From: Phosphoribacter sp037046615
GTDB taxonomy: Bacteria > Actinomycetota > Actinomycetes > Actinomycetales > Dermatophilaceae
DNA: 64,000 nucleotides
Direction of reading: 5' to 3'
NCBI GenBank assembly: GCA_037046615.1
Contig: JBAOHD010000019.1
Location: 62,001 to 126,000 of the forward strand
Shown: positions 50,191 to 58,952 of the stretch, piece after piece
Position numbering within the stretch: the stretch's first letter is position 1
How the letters are laid out: each line of letters starts with the position of its first letter
Translations under genes and position numbers: made by a program
The notes under the pieces: model-generated
The model's database searches: none
Told to the model about the DNA's origin: nothing
What the model saw: only the letters and a program-made list of their open reading frames with translations

Positions 50191-51619
50191 GTCTGTGTAA
50201 GTAGGGTGGTCGTGGGGGTTTAGAGGTGGGGGTTGATGCGGTCGGGGTAGATGAGGGCGAGTTCGCCGAGGGCGGCTTTCCAGCCTTGGATGACGGAGCC
50301 TTCGACGAGTTTGCTGGGGGCCTTGCGGGGGTGGCCCTTGGGTAGTCCGGCCTCCTTGGCGCGTTCGCGGGCTCTCTTGTCCTCGATGTTGCGGATGGCC
50401 AGCCAGAGCAGCTTGATCGCGGCGGCGTCGCCCGGGAAGTGGCCGCGGTTCTTGATGATCTTGCGCAGTTGGTAGTTCAACGACTCGATCGAGTTGGTCG
50501 TGTAGATGACCTTGCGCAGCGCGGGCCCGAACGCCAGGAACGGGGTGAACCGGTTCCAGGCGTTCTCCCACGAGGCGAGGGCGGCGGGGTACTTCTTGCC
50601 GAGGTTGGAGTCGGCGAAGGTGGCCAGCGCGATCAGCGCGGCGTCCTCGTTCGCGGCGGTGTAGATCGGCTTGAGCAGCGCAGCGACGGCCTTGCGGTCG
50701 CTGTAGGACACGAACCGCATCGAGGCCCGGATCAGGTGCACCACGCAGGTTTGGACCATCGCGCGGGCCCAGGTCGCCTCGATCGCCTCGGGGAAGCCGG
50801 TCAGCCCGTCACAGCAGACGATCAGGACGTCCTTGACGCCGCGGTTGGCCAGCTCGGCGCACACCGACGCCCAGAACTTCGCGCCCTCGGTGGCCTGGAC
50901 CCAGATCCCCAGAACGTGCTTGACCCCGTCCATGTCGACCCCGACCGCGATGTGCGCGGCCCGGTTGGACACGTGTGCTCCGTCGCGGATCTTGACCACC
51001 AACGCGTCGAGGTAGATCACCGGGTAGAACGCCTCCAACGGGCGGGTTTGCCACGCGGTGACCTCCTCGGCGACGGCGTCGGTGACCTTGCTGATCGTCT
51101 CGTGCGAGAGGTCGGTGCCCAGCGTCGCGGCGAGGTGGTGCTGGATGTCGCGGATCGTCATCCCGCCGGCGTACAAGGAAATGATCATGTCCTCCAGCCC
51201 GCCCAGGCGGCGGGCGCCCTTGGGCACCAGCGACGACGCGAACGTCGAGTTCCGGTCCCGCGGCTGGTCCAAGGCGATATCGCCGACCTCGGTGCCGACC
51301 GTCTTCGGCGTCGTCCCGTTGCGGGAGTTGCCCGAGCCGTTCCCGGCCGGGTCGCCTTTCTCATACCCCAGGTGGCCGGTCAGCTCCGCCTCCATCCCGC
51401 GCTCAAGGACCGCCTTGATCATCTCCGGCAGGAACCCGCCTTCGCCGGTCAGCGACAGGCCACGCTCGTCGGTGGCAGCCATCAGCTGGTCCAGCATCTC
51501 GTCGGTGAACAACTCACGACGCAGCCGGCGAGCCTCAGACTCCCGCCCATCACTCTTCTTCGCCTTGGTCATGCTCACAGTCAATCTCCTTCAGATAGAG
51601 ACCGCCCCCTTACACAGAC
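50191..51619. mobile_element. IS256-family insertion sequence
   Basis: A 1429-base element with a transposase on the minus strand and imperfect terminal inverted repeats. The left end reads GTCTGTGTAAG then TAGGGTGGTC; the right end read inward is GTCTGTGTAAG then GGGGCGGTC. Flanks do not show the 8-9 base target duplication usual for IS256 (left GTCAAGTT, right CATCTGAT). Either the ends are misplaced by a few bases or the copy has recombined with another. The adhesin gene starts 38 bases beyond the right end. Confidence 0.8.
50220..51578 (-). CDS. IS256-family transposase
   Basis: A DDE transposase of about 452 residues (Mutator-like). The N-terminal part has FTDEMLDQLM and MIKAVLERGMEAELTGHLGYEKGD. 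The catalytic core has YPVIYLDALVVKIRDGAHV, with the first Asp, and VLIVCCDGLTGFPEAIEATW, with the second. The third acidic residue lies in the C-terminal region after TNSIESLNYQLRKIIKNRG. The frame is intact, so the element may be active. GTG 51578 is preferred, seven bases after AAGGAG; TTG 51584 is possible. Confidence 0.92.
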   Translation of the reverse strand: MSMTKAKKSDGRESEARRLRRELFTDEMLDQLMAATDERGLSLTGEGGFLPEMIKAVLERGMEAELTGHLGYEKGDPAGNGSGNSRNGTTPKTVGTEVGDIALDQPRDRNSTFASSLVPKGARRLGGLEDMIISLYAGGMTIRDIQHHLAATLGTDLSHETISKVTDAVAEEVTAWQTRPLEAFYPVIYLDALVVKIRDGAHVSNRAAHIAVGVDMDGVKHVLGIWVQATEGAKFWASVCAELANRGVKDVLIVCCDGLTGFPEAIEATWARAMVQTCVVHLIRASMRFVSYSDRKAVAALLKPIYTAANEDAALIALATFADSNLGKKYPAALASWENAWNRFTPFLAFGPALRKVIYTTNSIESLNYQLRKIIKNRGHFPGDAAAIKLLWLAIRNIEDKRARERAKEAGLPKGHPRKAPSKLVEGSVIQGWKAALGELALIYPDRINPHL

Positions 51620-51656
51620 CATCTGATACCCCCGGCTGCGGGATACCTGGAGGGGT

Positions 51657-53066
51657 ATGACCCGCAGCGTCAGCGTGCGCACCCGTGGTCTCAGGGTGCG
51701 TGGACGCACCATTGCTGCTGCCCTCGCGCTCGTCTTCCTCGCAACCACGCTCGGCGGAGTCCCGCAGGATGCCCAGGGCTATACGCCGGGCTCCTTTAGC
51801 CCGGCCTCGGGCTCTGACCCCACCATCGTCGTCGACGTCTTCCACACTCCGACGAGCCCACAGCCCAAGCAGGGCGAAACATATACCTATAAGGCGACCT
51901 TCACGCTCGGCAACATGGCCGAGCCGAACACGACCAACGAGGTCGTCATCACGGTCAATGCCGATCCCAACGCTCCCTGGACCGCCGTGCCGGTGCCCGG
52001 CGACTTTGCGTCCAGCTATGGCGCGCCGACGTTGAGCAACTGCACAGTGACCGCGTGCACGGCCACTTGGGCAAACATCAAGACCAACGGGACCATCACC
52101 TTCACAAAGACGGCCAAGGTCAGCTCCCTCCTGGGCGAGGGTGAAGTCATCATCGGCTCAGCCAGCGCGAAGATCAACACCGTGCCGTTGGTCAAGTTGA
52201 CGAACGTGTCCTCGACGGCGTTCCCCGGACAGTGTTCTGGGACCTACACCTTCAACCAAAAGGTCGGCGCGAGCGGGGCGTGGCTGGCCGACATGAAATT
52301 CGCGGATGTCTCAGGTGAGGGCAAGGTCATCCTGACGCCGGACGGTGCAACCCAGATCCGGGCCTGGAACGATCCGCTCGCCGAGGGCGACACGATCAAA
52401 GTCATCAGCGGGGCCGATGGGACAGACATCACCGCTGCCGTCATGGCCAACGCTACATATCGCTCGACCGATCCGAGTTCACCATTCTATATCGGTCTGG
52501 AACCCCCGCAGGCGCAGGCCAATTTTGCGAACGCGGACTGGCTCGACTCACTGAACTGGTCCTACGACCCGGACACCTGGACCGGCGACACGTGGCTGCC
52601 GGCCGGCACGACGATCGAGGTCAAGCGCGAAGTGACCTACCTGGAGTGCCTGCCAGGCGGGATTTCCCCAGACGGCTTCCCCGCGCGGCCGTTCGGCATC
52701 TCGACCGAAATCGCCCGGGCCAACACGAGCGCTACCGGCTCCGACGTGGATGCGTTCTCGACGCCCGGCACGGCCGAGTTGACGTCGTGCTCCAACCGGA
52801 TTTACACCACCTCGGTAAGCAACACGGGCACCACGACCGAGGTCTACGCGTGGGTGCCCAACGCGGTGCCCAACGCATCGTTGACGACGCTGGGCACCAC
52901 TTCCCAGCGCATCGACGCTATTGCTGCAACCGAACACCAATCCCACGTGGATTTACATGATGGACTATGCGTCCGGATCACTTCTGCGGATCTGGGACAC
53001 CGCGACCTCGACTTACCGCACCGTGGGGACCGTGACCGGCCTCCCGAGCAACTACTGGTACGCTGA
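51657..53066 (+). CDS. Large cell-wall adhesin, N-terminal part (gene broken into frames to 56185)
   Basis: The N-terminal 425 or so residues of a secreted surface protein. A signal peptide is visible (RTIAAALALVFLATTLGGV, cut near AQG). Beta-rich repeats follow, with Thr, Asn and Val-rich strands, as in DUF11 or Ig-like surface proteins. Good coding ends near 52930, where one extra base shifts the frame. The next frames read YMMDYASGSLLRIWDTATSTYRTVG and then AFAPDGTLWLTGRSG, which suggest a beta-propeller segment. Further single-base shifts continue to about 54090. ATG 51657 has GGAGG eight bases upstream. The upstream promoter region has been replaced by the IS256 end. Confidence 0.65.
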   Translation: MTRSVSVRTRGLRVRGRTIAAALALVFLATTLGGVPQDAQGYTPGSFSPASGSDPTIVVDVFHTPTSPQPKQGETYTYKATFTLGNMAEPNTTNEVVITVNADPNAPWTAVPVPGDFASSYGAPTLSNCTVTACTATWANIKTNGTITFTKTAKVSSLLGEGEVIIGSASAKINTVPLVKLTNVSSTAFPGQCSGTYTFNQKVGASGAWLADMKFADVSGEGKVILTPDGATQIRAWNDPLAEGDTIKVISGADGTDITAAVMANATYRSTDPSSPFYIGLEPPQAQANFANADWLDSLNWSYDPDTWTGDTWLPAGTTIEVKREVTYLECLPGGISPDGFPARPFGISTEIARANTSATGSDVDAFSTPGTAELTSCSNRIYTTSVSNTGTTTEVYAWVPNAVPNASLTTLGTTSQRIDAIAATEHQSHVDLHDGLCVRITSADLGHRDLDLPHRGDRDRPPEQLLVR

Positions 53067-53579
53067 TGGCGTTCGCCCCCGACGGCACCCTGTGGCTGAC
53101 CGGACGCTCGGGCGTGCTTCATTACCTAACTCCGGAACAGGTCGCGACCTTCAGCACGGGCGGAACCGTGACGTGGAAGCACAGGCACCTCGCTCATTGC
53201 GGGCGCGGGCACCTCACGGGCCATTGGTGATATCGCGTTCGACGGCGACGGCAACGCTTTGGCTAGTCAACGGTCGCTAACACTCCATACCTGGGCGAGG
53301 TCGTCAGCGGGCGACCAACCTCGAAGGCGCCCGGAACGTTGCGGTACACCCTGACCCAGTCGCTAAGTCCTATCAATCTCGGTCGGTGATTCCCCTCGCG
53401 CCATTGCCTTCCTGGGCGGACAAGCTCTATATCGGCTCGGGCTCCGGCGGCTCCGCTACGACTCAGGCCCTTTACGAAGTCTTGGTCTGGAAGTCGGGCA
53501 TCGCCTCCACGTCCCTGAGCGCCGACCGTTACGGCACCACCGGCAACACCATCGTCAACCCAGTCCGACATGGCTTCCT

Positions 53580-55625
53580 GTGCGTATCCGTCCGAGGCCG
53601 ACGACGGTCGTCGAGGCCTGGCGTTCAAGGTGCAAAAGTCGGTCATCAATCCCGGACGGGTCGGTGGCTCCGGCTGGCACGACCTCGCCGGGGATGGCCT
53701 GCACGGTGAACGCCGACGGCACGTTCAAGGTGCGAGTACCTCGTCACGGTTACCAACATCGGCACAACCGCGGGCGACGCCGAACCGGCGATTACCTGAG
53801 CACCGTGACCATGTGCCGTCGGGGTTCACGGTTCATCGGGGATCAAGCATCAATGGGACTTGTGGGCACAACGCACAACCGACGGCCGTTGCTACGAGCC
53901 TTCTCGTTCACGATCAGCTGCGATCGACGATCGGGACGCTCGATCCGCTGGGGACCACCAGCCCCATCTTCGAAGTCCTACCTGGTGACCGTGTCTGCTG
54001 AAGACGCAACAACCCTACGGACGCTCAACTGGACGTCGAGCTGGCACGTGCAACACCATGGCGGACAACGGCTACGCCCGGCACCGGTGTCTTCAACCTG
54101 GTCCGTGACCAATGACACGGACGATGCTGTCACCAGTGACAACGACGCCTGCGCGCCCGTGTCCTCGGCGAGGCTCAATCTCGTCAAGCAGATCGTCGAC
54201 CAAAGCGGCACGCTCGTCCCGGGCACCGTCACCTGGGCCAACGACTCGCAGTACTTCGACCTGACTGCGGCTGGCACCACCGGCTTCATCGACAAGTCGA
54301 TGACCAACGGCGAGGTGGGCGCCAAGACCTACGTCGTCCCTGGGACCTACCGTTTGGGCGAGCAGGGCAATGACGGCGGGGCCACGAGCGGGCAGTACGA
54401 CCTCTACGCCACCTGGTCGTGCATCAACCTCGCCAGCGGCAATGCCGTTGTGCCGGTCGCTGCAAATGGGACCATCAGCGTCCCCAACGGCTCCGACATC
54501 CAGTGCACGATCAAGAACACGAAGAAGCCGAAGGTCCACATCGTCAAGACCGCGACGTCGCCGATCGCCGGCAACACCCACATCGGGCAGACGATCACCC
54601 CGGCGCCCGACGGCACCTTCACGACGAGCTACACGATCACCGTGACGAACACCTCCGGCTTCACGACGACCACCGGCCCGATCACCGACGGTTTCCTCGT
54701 CCCCGCAGGGCTGCTCTGGGACGGCACAAAGACCGCGACCGTGACCTACAACGCGGGCACCACCGGCGCCACTGCGACCGGTCTCGTCAGCAGCGTGACC
54801 CAGGCTCAGCTCGCCACCTGGGCAACTCTGGCGACCTCGGTGGCGAACCTGCCCAACAACGGGTCTGTCTCCTTCACGATCACGATCCCGCTCAAGCTCG
54901 ACCTCACCGTGCCGGCCGGCTCGACGCAGACGGTCTACGAGACCAATGCCACCAAGCTGTCCAGTTGCGAATCACTCACATCCTCGACGGGCGGCACCTA
55001 CACGTCCTTCGCGAGCGGCATACCCAATATGACCTCGATCAGGAACGAGGACCTGACCTACTCGACGATCGCCGTCCAGGACAACACCGCCTGTGTCCCG
55101 GTCGTCGCGAACCTCCAGTGGGCCGTGAGCAAGGCCGCCGCGAGCACGACGGCTGCCGACGGCACCGTCAGCGCGTGGGCGCCTGCCGGCACGACCGGCG
55201 GGACAGTCCAGGTGGCCGCGGACGGCACCGTGACGGTCAACTACAAGGTGGTCGTCACCAACACCGGAGACATCACCCTCAAGCACCCCGCGATCACCGA
55301 CACTCTCACTCTCCCAACCGGTTTCGGTCTCACAAGTGTCACGGTCAAGCAGGGCACGACGACGGTCTACTCCGGCACCACCGCGAGCTTCACGATCCCG
55401 GCGAGCACCACGACGGTCGCCCCTGGCGGCACGGTCGAATACATCGTCCAGATCACCGCGACAGTCACGAGCCCCTCGACGGTCGACTGGGTGAAGGCTG
55501 GCACCTGTAATACGACGGGCAACGGCGTGCCCGGCGACGGTGGCTTCTTCAACTTCGTCTCGCTCACGAGCGACACCGACGGCAGCGCCAACAACGACGC
55601 CTGCGTGCCGGTCACGCCCGCCTAG
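53580..55625 (+). CDS. Large cell-wall adhesin, middle part with DUF11/Ig-like repeats
   Basis: The reliable reading here starts near 54090 and runs to 55625. It contains beta-sandwich repeats: an LVKQIVDQSGTLVPG segment typical of prealbumin-like folds, then DUF11-like units (TITVTNTSGFTTTTGPITDGF and VVVTNTGDITLKHPAITDTL). The sequence is rich in Thr, Asp and Gly with few Lys, typical of stalk regions of Gram-positive adhesins. The stop TAG at 55623 is caused by a frame change; two bases removed would join it to the C-terminal part. Before 54090 the same protein runs through several short frames (EYLVTVTNIGTTAGDAEPA, then VPSGFTV). It is not an independent gene. Confidence 0.65.
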   Translation: MRIRPRPTTVVEAWRSRCKSRSSIPDGSVAPAGTTSPGMACTVNADGTFKVRVPRHGYQHRHNRGRRRTGDYLSTVTMCRRGSRFIGDQASMGLVGTTHNRRPLLRAFSFTISCDRRSGRSIRWGPPAPSSKSYLVTVSAEDATTLRTLNWTSSWHVQHHGGQRLRPAPVSSTWSVTNDTDDAVTSDNDACAPVSSARLNLVKQIVDQSGTLVPGTVTWANDSQYFDLTAAGTTGFIDKSMTNGEVGAKTYVVPGTYRLGEQGNDGGATSGQYDLYATWSCINLASGNAVVPVAANGTISVPNGSDIQCTIKNTKKPKVHIVKTATSPIAGNTHIGQTITPAPDGTFTTSYTITVTNTSGFTTTTGPITDGFLVPAGLLWDGTKTATVTYNAGTTGATATGLVSSVTQAQLATWATLATSVANLPNNGSVSFTITIPLKLDLTVPAGSTQTVYETNATKLSSCESLTSSTGGTYTSFASGIPNMTSIRNEDLTYSTIAVQDNTACVPVVANLQWAVSKAAASTTAADGTVSAWAPAGTTGGTVQVAADGTVTVNYKVVVTNTGDITLKHPAITDTLTLPTGFGLTSVTVKQGTTTVYSGTTASFTIPASTTTVAPGGTVEYIVQITATVTSPSTVDWVKAGTCNTTGNGVPGDGGFFNFVSLTSDTDGSANNDACVPVTPA

Positions 55626-55717
55626 CACGACCGATCAAGGTCTACAAGCTCGGCGCCAACTGCGACACCGATCTCGCGACCTGTCCGCTCCCCGGGGCGA
55701 GCTTCGCCCTGTATGCC

Positions 55718-56185
55718 GTGAACCCCACCACCGCGGGCGCGACGCCGACGGCCATGACCCCTGACTCGTCGGGTGCTGTCTTCACGTCGGCACCGCTGAG
55801 CTATGGCGCGACCTACTGGCTCGTCGAGACCAAGGCTCCGTCCGGGTTCTCGCTGCTCGCTGCGCCGGTGCAGTTCACGGTCAGCACCACGGGCATCACC
55901 CTCGCCGACCCGACGGCCAACACCGGCGTCGTCGCCGTTGCGGCAGACGATGCATTCGCCCTGACCGTGCTCGACACACCCGTCGCTGACCTGCCTAAGG
56001 CCGGCGGGCTCGGCTTCGTGCCCTACCTCGTGTTCGGCATGTTCCTCGTCGCCTTCGGGGCGGCATACCACACCAAGACTTCCGGTCGACTCGCCCTGGG
56101 CTATGCCCAAGCACGTCGTCCGGGGGCCGGACGTCACCGCGCGGGAGGGCGGGACGTTCGGCAGCACCACCACACAAACCCCTGA
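55718..56185 (+). CDS. Large cell-wall adhesin, C-terminal part with LPKAGG sorting signal
   Basis: In-frame coding begins near 55640 (IKVYKLGANC). It is a SpaA/prealbumin-like domain (PLPGASFALYAV, YWLVETKAPSGFSLL) with the E-box type ETKAPSGF. A sortase signal follows: LPKAGG near 55999, a hydrophobic helix (LGFVPYLVFGMFLVAFGAA) and a basic tail. LPxAG is a variant of LPxTG recognised by some actinobacterial sortases. The tail after the helix is longer than usual (about 35 residues), perhaps because of another frame error. The protein would be fixed to peptidoglycan, or be a pilus tip or base protein, given the backbone-like pilin next to it. Confidence 0.7.
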   Translation: MNPTTAGATPTAMTPDSSGAVFTSAPLSYGATYWLVETKAPSGFSLLAAPVQFTVSTTGITLADPTANTGVVAVAADDAFALTVLDTPVADLPKAGGLGFVPYLVFGMFLVAFGAAYHTKTSGRLALGYAQARRPGAGRHRAGGRDVRQHHHTNP

Positions 56186-56204
56186 GAAACACCTAGTTAG
56201 AAAG

Positions 56205-57200
56205 ATGGCAACTATGCGCACATCACCACTGCGTGTCGCTGCGGCTCTGTTCTCCGCCGCCGTGCTCACGTTTGCGGGGGCGGCCACGGCCGTCGCGGCT
56301 CCGGCCGCGCAAGCCCCGACCGGTCTGTCGGCTGCAGGCGAGTTCAACACCGCCAACCCGGCCCTCATCGACCCGTCCGAGACGGGCACGCTCCACATCA
56401 CGAAGTACTCCGGTGCTCCGGTGGGCGGCTACGACAACGGCCTGCCCAAGAGCGTGACGGGAGTGACGCCGCTCCCTGGCGTCACCTATGAGATCTACCC
56501 CGTGACCGGCGTCGACCTCCTCACCAACGCGGGCTGGAAGACCGCCGCCAACTACTACGACAACATCACGCTGGCAGAGGCAAACCTCGGCGACATGGCC
56601 GGAACGTGCACGACCACGGCCACGGGAACGTGCGACCTGACGGACCTGCCGCTCGGCCTGTACTACGTCAAGGAGGTGTCGGCTCCCGCTGGTTACACCA
56701 TGGCGGCCCCGTTCCTCGTGACCCTGCCGATGACGAACCCCGCCGGTCCCGACCGTGACCTTGCCACGACGACCGACAACAACACGACGTGGATGTACGA
56801 CGTCTACGTCTACCCCAAGAACCAGCAGGACACGATCACCAAGACCGTCGAGGACAAGGGCACCGTCACCACGGACCCCACGACGACGAACGCGAGTGAC
56901 CACGTCATCGACTACACCCTCGAGACCACCGTCACCGACGGCACCGCCCCGCTGGGGATGTACGTGATCTACGACGACCTCGACCCGTCGCTGACCTTCA
57001 CCGGCGTCAGCCTGAAGATCAACACGACGACGCTCGTGCGCTGCACCGCGGTCAACACCCCGGCCGGCTGCGACTACACCGTCTACACGGCTTCCGACTG
57101 GGGCGTTAACGCCACGGCGTGGGACGGCACTGCTGTCACCGGCGGCCCGGTCGTGACCATCGTCCTCAGCGACGCCGGTCTGACCCGGATCCGCGAGTAG
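56205..57200 (+). CDS. Pilus backbone subunit (SpaA/FimA type), truncated by IS1380
   Basis: A sortase-assembled fimbrial backbone protein. It has a signal peptide (cut near VAAPAAQA), an N-terminal domain (GTLHITKYSG onward), an E-box (YYVKEVSAPAGY) and the pilin motif WMYDVYVYPK with its polymerising lysine. Part of the second isopeptide domain follows (TITKTVEDKG ... YVIYDDLDPSLTF). The expected later domains and sorting signal are absent. The last six codons and the TAG stop (57198-57200) lie in the terminal repeat of the IS1380 element, which begins at 57179. It is therefore a 3'-truncated pilin that cannot be anchored or polymerised normally. ATG 56205 or 56214 is the start; AGAAAG precedes both. 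Confidence 0.8.
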   Translation: MATMRTSPLRVAAALFSAAVLTFAGAATAVAAPAAQAPTGLSAAGEFNTANPALIDPSETGTLHITKYSGAPVGGYDNGLPKSVTGVTPLPGVTYEIYPVTGVDLLTNAGWKTAANYYDNITLAEANLGDMAGTCTTTATGTCDLTDLPLGLYYVKEVSAPAGYTMAAPFLVTLPMTNPAGPDRDLATTTDNNTTWMYDVYVYPKNQQDTITKTVEDKGTVTTDPTTTNASDHVIDYTLETTVTDGTAPLGMYVIYDDLDPSLTFTGVSLKINTTTLVRCTAVNTPAGCDYTVYTASDWGVNATAWDGTAVTGGPVVTIVLSDAGLTRIRE

Positions 57201-58932
57201 GCGTCGGGGTGTCATAGCGAAAAGGTGCCTTCTGGGTTGGAACGATGGGGATTACGACATCTCCTACCGGTCCAGTGAAAGGCACCTTTTCGGTGGCAAC
57301 GATACGTGGGGTCAAGGCGGGGCAAAAGGGTCGGGGTCGGGCGCGTCGGGTGGTCGTTGGTGAGCCCGATGCCCGGTTGACACCGGCGGCAGGGGTCGAG
57401 GCGGTCCGGGAGCTGAACCGGGCGCTGGGGATCGCGGCCACGATCAGCGATCGTGTGGATGCGGTTGCACCGCTGAAGCAGCGACGCCGTGGCCTGGACG
57501 GCGGTGAGTTGCTGGTCTCGATGGCGTGCGCCCAGTTGGCCGGGGTCGACTTCATGTCCGGGCTGGACCGGCGTCGCGCTGATGCTGCCGGTCAGGAGTT
57601 GGAGCCGGTGCCGACGCCGGCTTCGGGGACCGCTGCTGGGATCGCGAAGCGGTTCACCGTCGAGCACCTGCTCGCGGTCGAGGAAGCGATCGGGGCGATC
57701 AACACCGAGTGGGTCAGCCGGCTGCCGGCCCTGCGGCGGGCGGTGCTGTTGCGCCAGGCCACCATCGACGGCGACGCCACCGATGTCGAGGTCTACGGCC
57801 GGACCAAGGACGACGCCGCGCACGCGTACACGGGTGCGTTGACGATCCGCAATCACATCGGGTTCTGGGCCGAGGCTGGGGTGCCGCTGGCGGCGGAGTC
57901 GATGAACGGCACAGGTGACCCGCGCAGCAACTGCGTCGAGGTCCTGCACCGAGCCCTGCGGGCGCTGCCGGACGGGGTGCAGCAGGTGCGCACCCGCTGG
58001 GATGCCGGGTACTTCGCAGCGGACCTGGCCACGGCGTGCCTGGCCCAGGGGGTCCAGTTCGCGATCGGTGCGAAACGGACCAAACCCCTGGTCGCAGCGG
58101 CCCAGCACGTGCCTGACCACCAGTGGGTGCCCGCGGTCGGGATGATCGACACCGAGGTCGCCGTCGTGCCCTACCTACCGGGGTCCTGGCCGCACGACGC
58201 CGGCATCACGTGCGTGGCGCGACGGACCCGGATCCCGGTGGAACACCTCCCACACGGGCGCGCCCGCAAACGCCGCACCATCCCCGAAGGCCAGTACCAG
58301 CTGGCACTCCAGGGCCGTATCGACGCCGTCTACGGCTACTCCTTCTTCCTCACCGACATGCTCCCCGAGCAGGCCGAGCAGCCCGATCAGGCCGGGTTGC
58401 GGCTGGCGGAGCTGGAGTGGTGGTACCGCCACCGCACCGACATCGAGGCGTTGAACAAGGACGCCAAGCACGGGGCCGCGATGCGGCACATGCCCTCCGC
58501 GGACCGCCGGGTGAACCGGGTCTGGATGTGGGCGGCCCTGCTGGCCTGCGCGATGTCGTCATGGATGCAGGAACTGGCCAACATCGACCACGGCAACGGC
58601 CGCGGGCGACGCACCATCACCCGACTACGCCGCGAGCTGATCCTCACCCCAGCGCGCCTGACCCGCCGCGCCGGCACCACACAGCTTCGGCTACCGCCAG
58701 GCCCCCAACTCCTCGCGGTCGTCCTCCCCAGGCTCCAGTCACTGCCCAGTCCCTGACCCCTGGCACCCGTCCTGCCCGACCGACCAGCAGCGCCCGAGGC
58801 CACGGAGACCTCCGCCCCCCCGGCCCGACAGCCGGACCACCGCCATGCCACCACACGGACCCACCAATGAACCGACCAAGGCCAGCCCCGAATCAGCGAG
58901 CCACGTCCACTACTCGCGGATCTGGGTCAGAG
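57179..58932. mobile_element. IS1380-family insertion sequence
   Basis: About 1754 bases with matching ends. The left end reads TCTGACCCGGATCCGCGAGTAG and the right end, read inward, is TCTGACCCAGATCCGCGAGTAG: one difference in 22 bases. One intact transposase lies on the plus strand. An internal inverted pair (CGAAAAGGTGCCTT and its complement, about 57219 and 57281) flanks the transposase start. The expected 4-base target duplication is missing (CCGG on the left, GGAA on the right), which suggests recombination or a deletion next to the element. Confidence 0.85.
57245..58756 (+). CDS. IS1380-family transposase
   Basis: A 503-residue DDE transposase of the IS4-like superfamily. Features are ATIDGDATDVEVYGRTKD near the first catalytic Asp, VRTRWDAGYF near the second, and WWYRHRTDIEALNKDAKHG, the Y-R-E-K signature with the catalytic Glu. 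The frame is intact, so the element may be mobile. ATG 57245 sits between the arms of the internal inverted repeat, which could hide its ribosome site in read-through transcripts from the pilin gene. Confidence 0.9.
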   Translation: MGITTSPTGPVKGTFSVATIRGVKAGQKGRGRARRVVVGEPDARLTPAAGVEAVRELNRALGIAATISDRVDAVAPLKQRRRGLDGGELLVSMACAQLAGVDFMSGLDRRRADAAGQELEPVPTPASGTAAGIAKRFTVEHLLAVEEAIGAINTEWVSRLPALRRAVLLRQATIDGDATDVEVYGRTKDDAAHAYTGALTIRNHIGFWAEAGVPLAAESMNGTGDPRSNCVEVLHRALRALPDGVQQVRTRWDAGYFAADLATACLAQGVQFAIGAKRTKPLVAAAQHVPDHQWVPAVGMIDTEVAVVPYLPGSWPHDAGITCVARRTRIPVEHLPHGRARKRRTIPEGQYQLALQGRIDAVYGYSFFLTDMLPEQAEQPDQAGLRLAELEWWYRHRTDIEALNKDAKHGAAMRHMPSADRRVNRVWMWAALLACAMSSWMQELANIDHGNGRGRRTITRLRRELILTPARLTRRAGTTQLRLPPGPQLLAVVLPRLQSLPSP

Positions 58933-58952
58933 GGAAGGATCGGCCCGCAGGT

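Noticed and set aside
49914..50204. A 95-codon plus-strand open frame between ppdK and IS256
   Set aside because: It begins inside the terminator arm, lacks a ribosome site, has Arg/Cys-rich composition without motifs, and runs into the IS256 terminal repeat.
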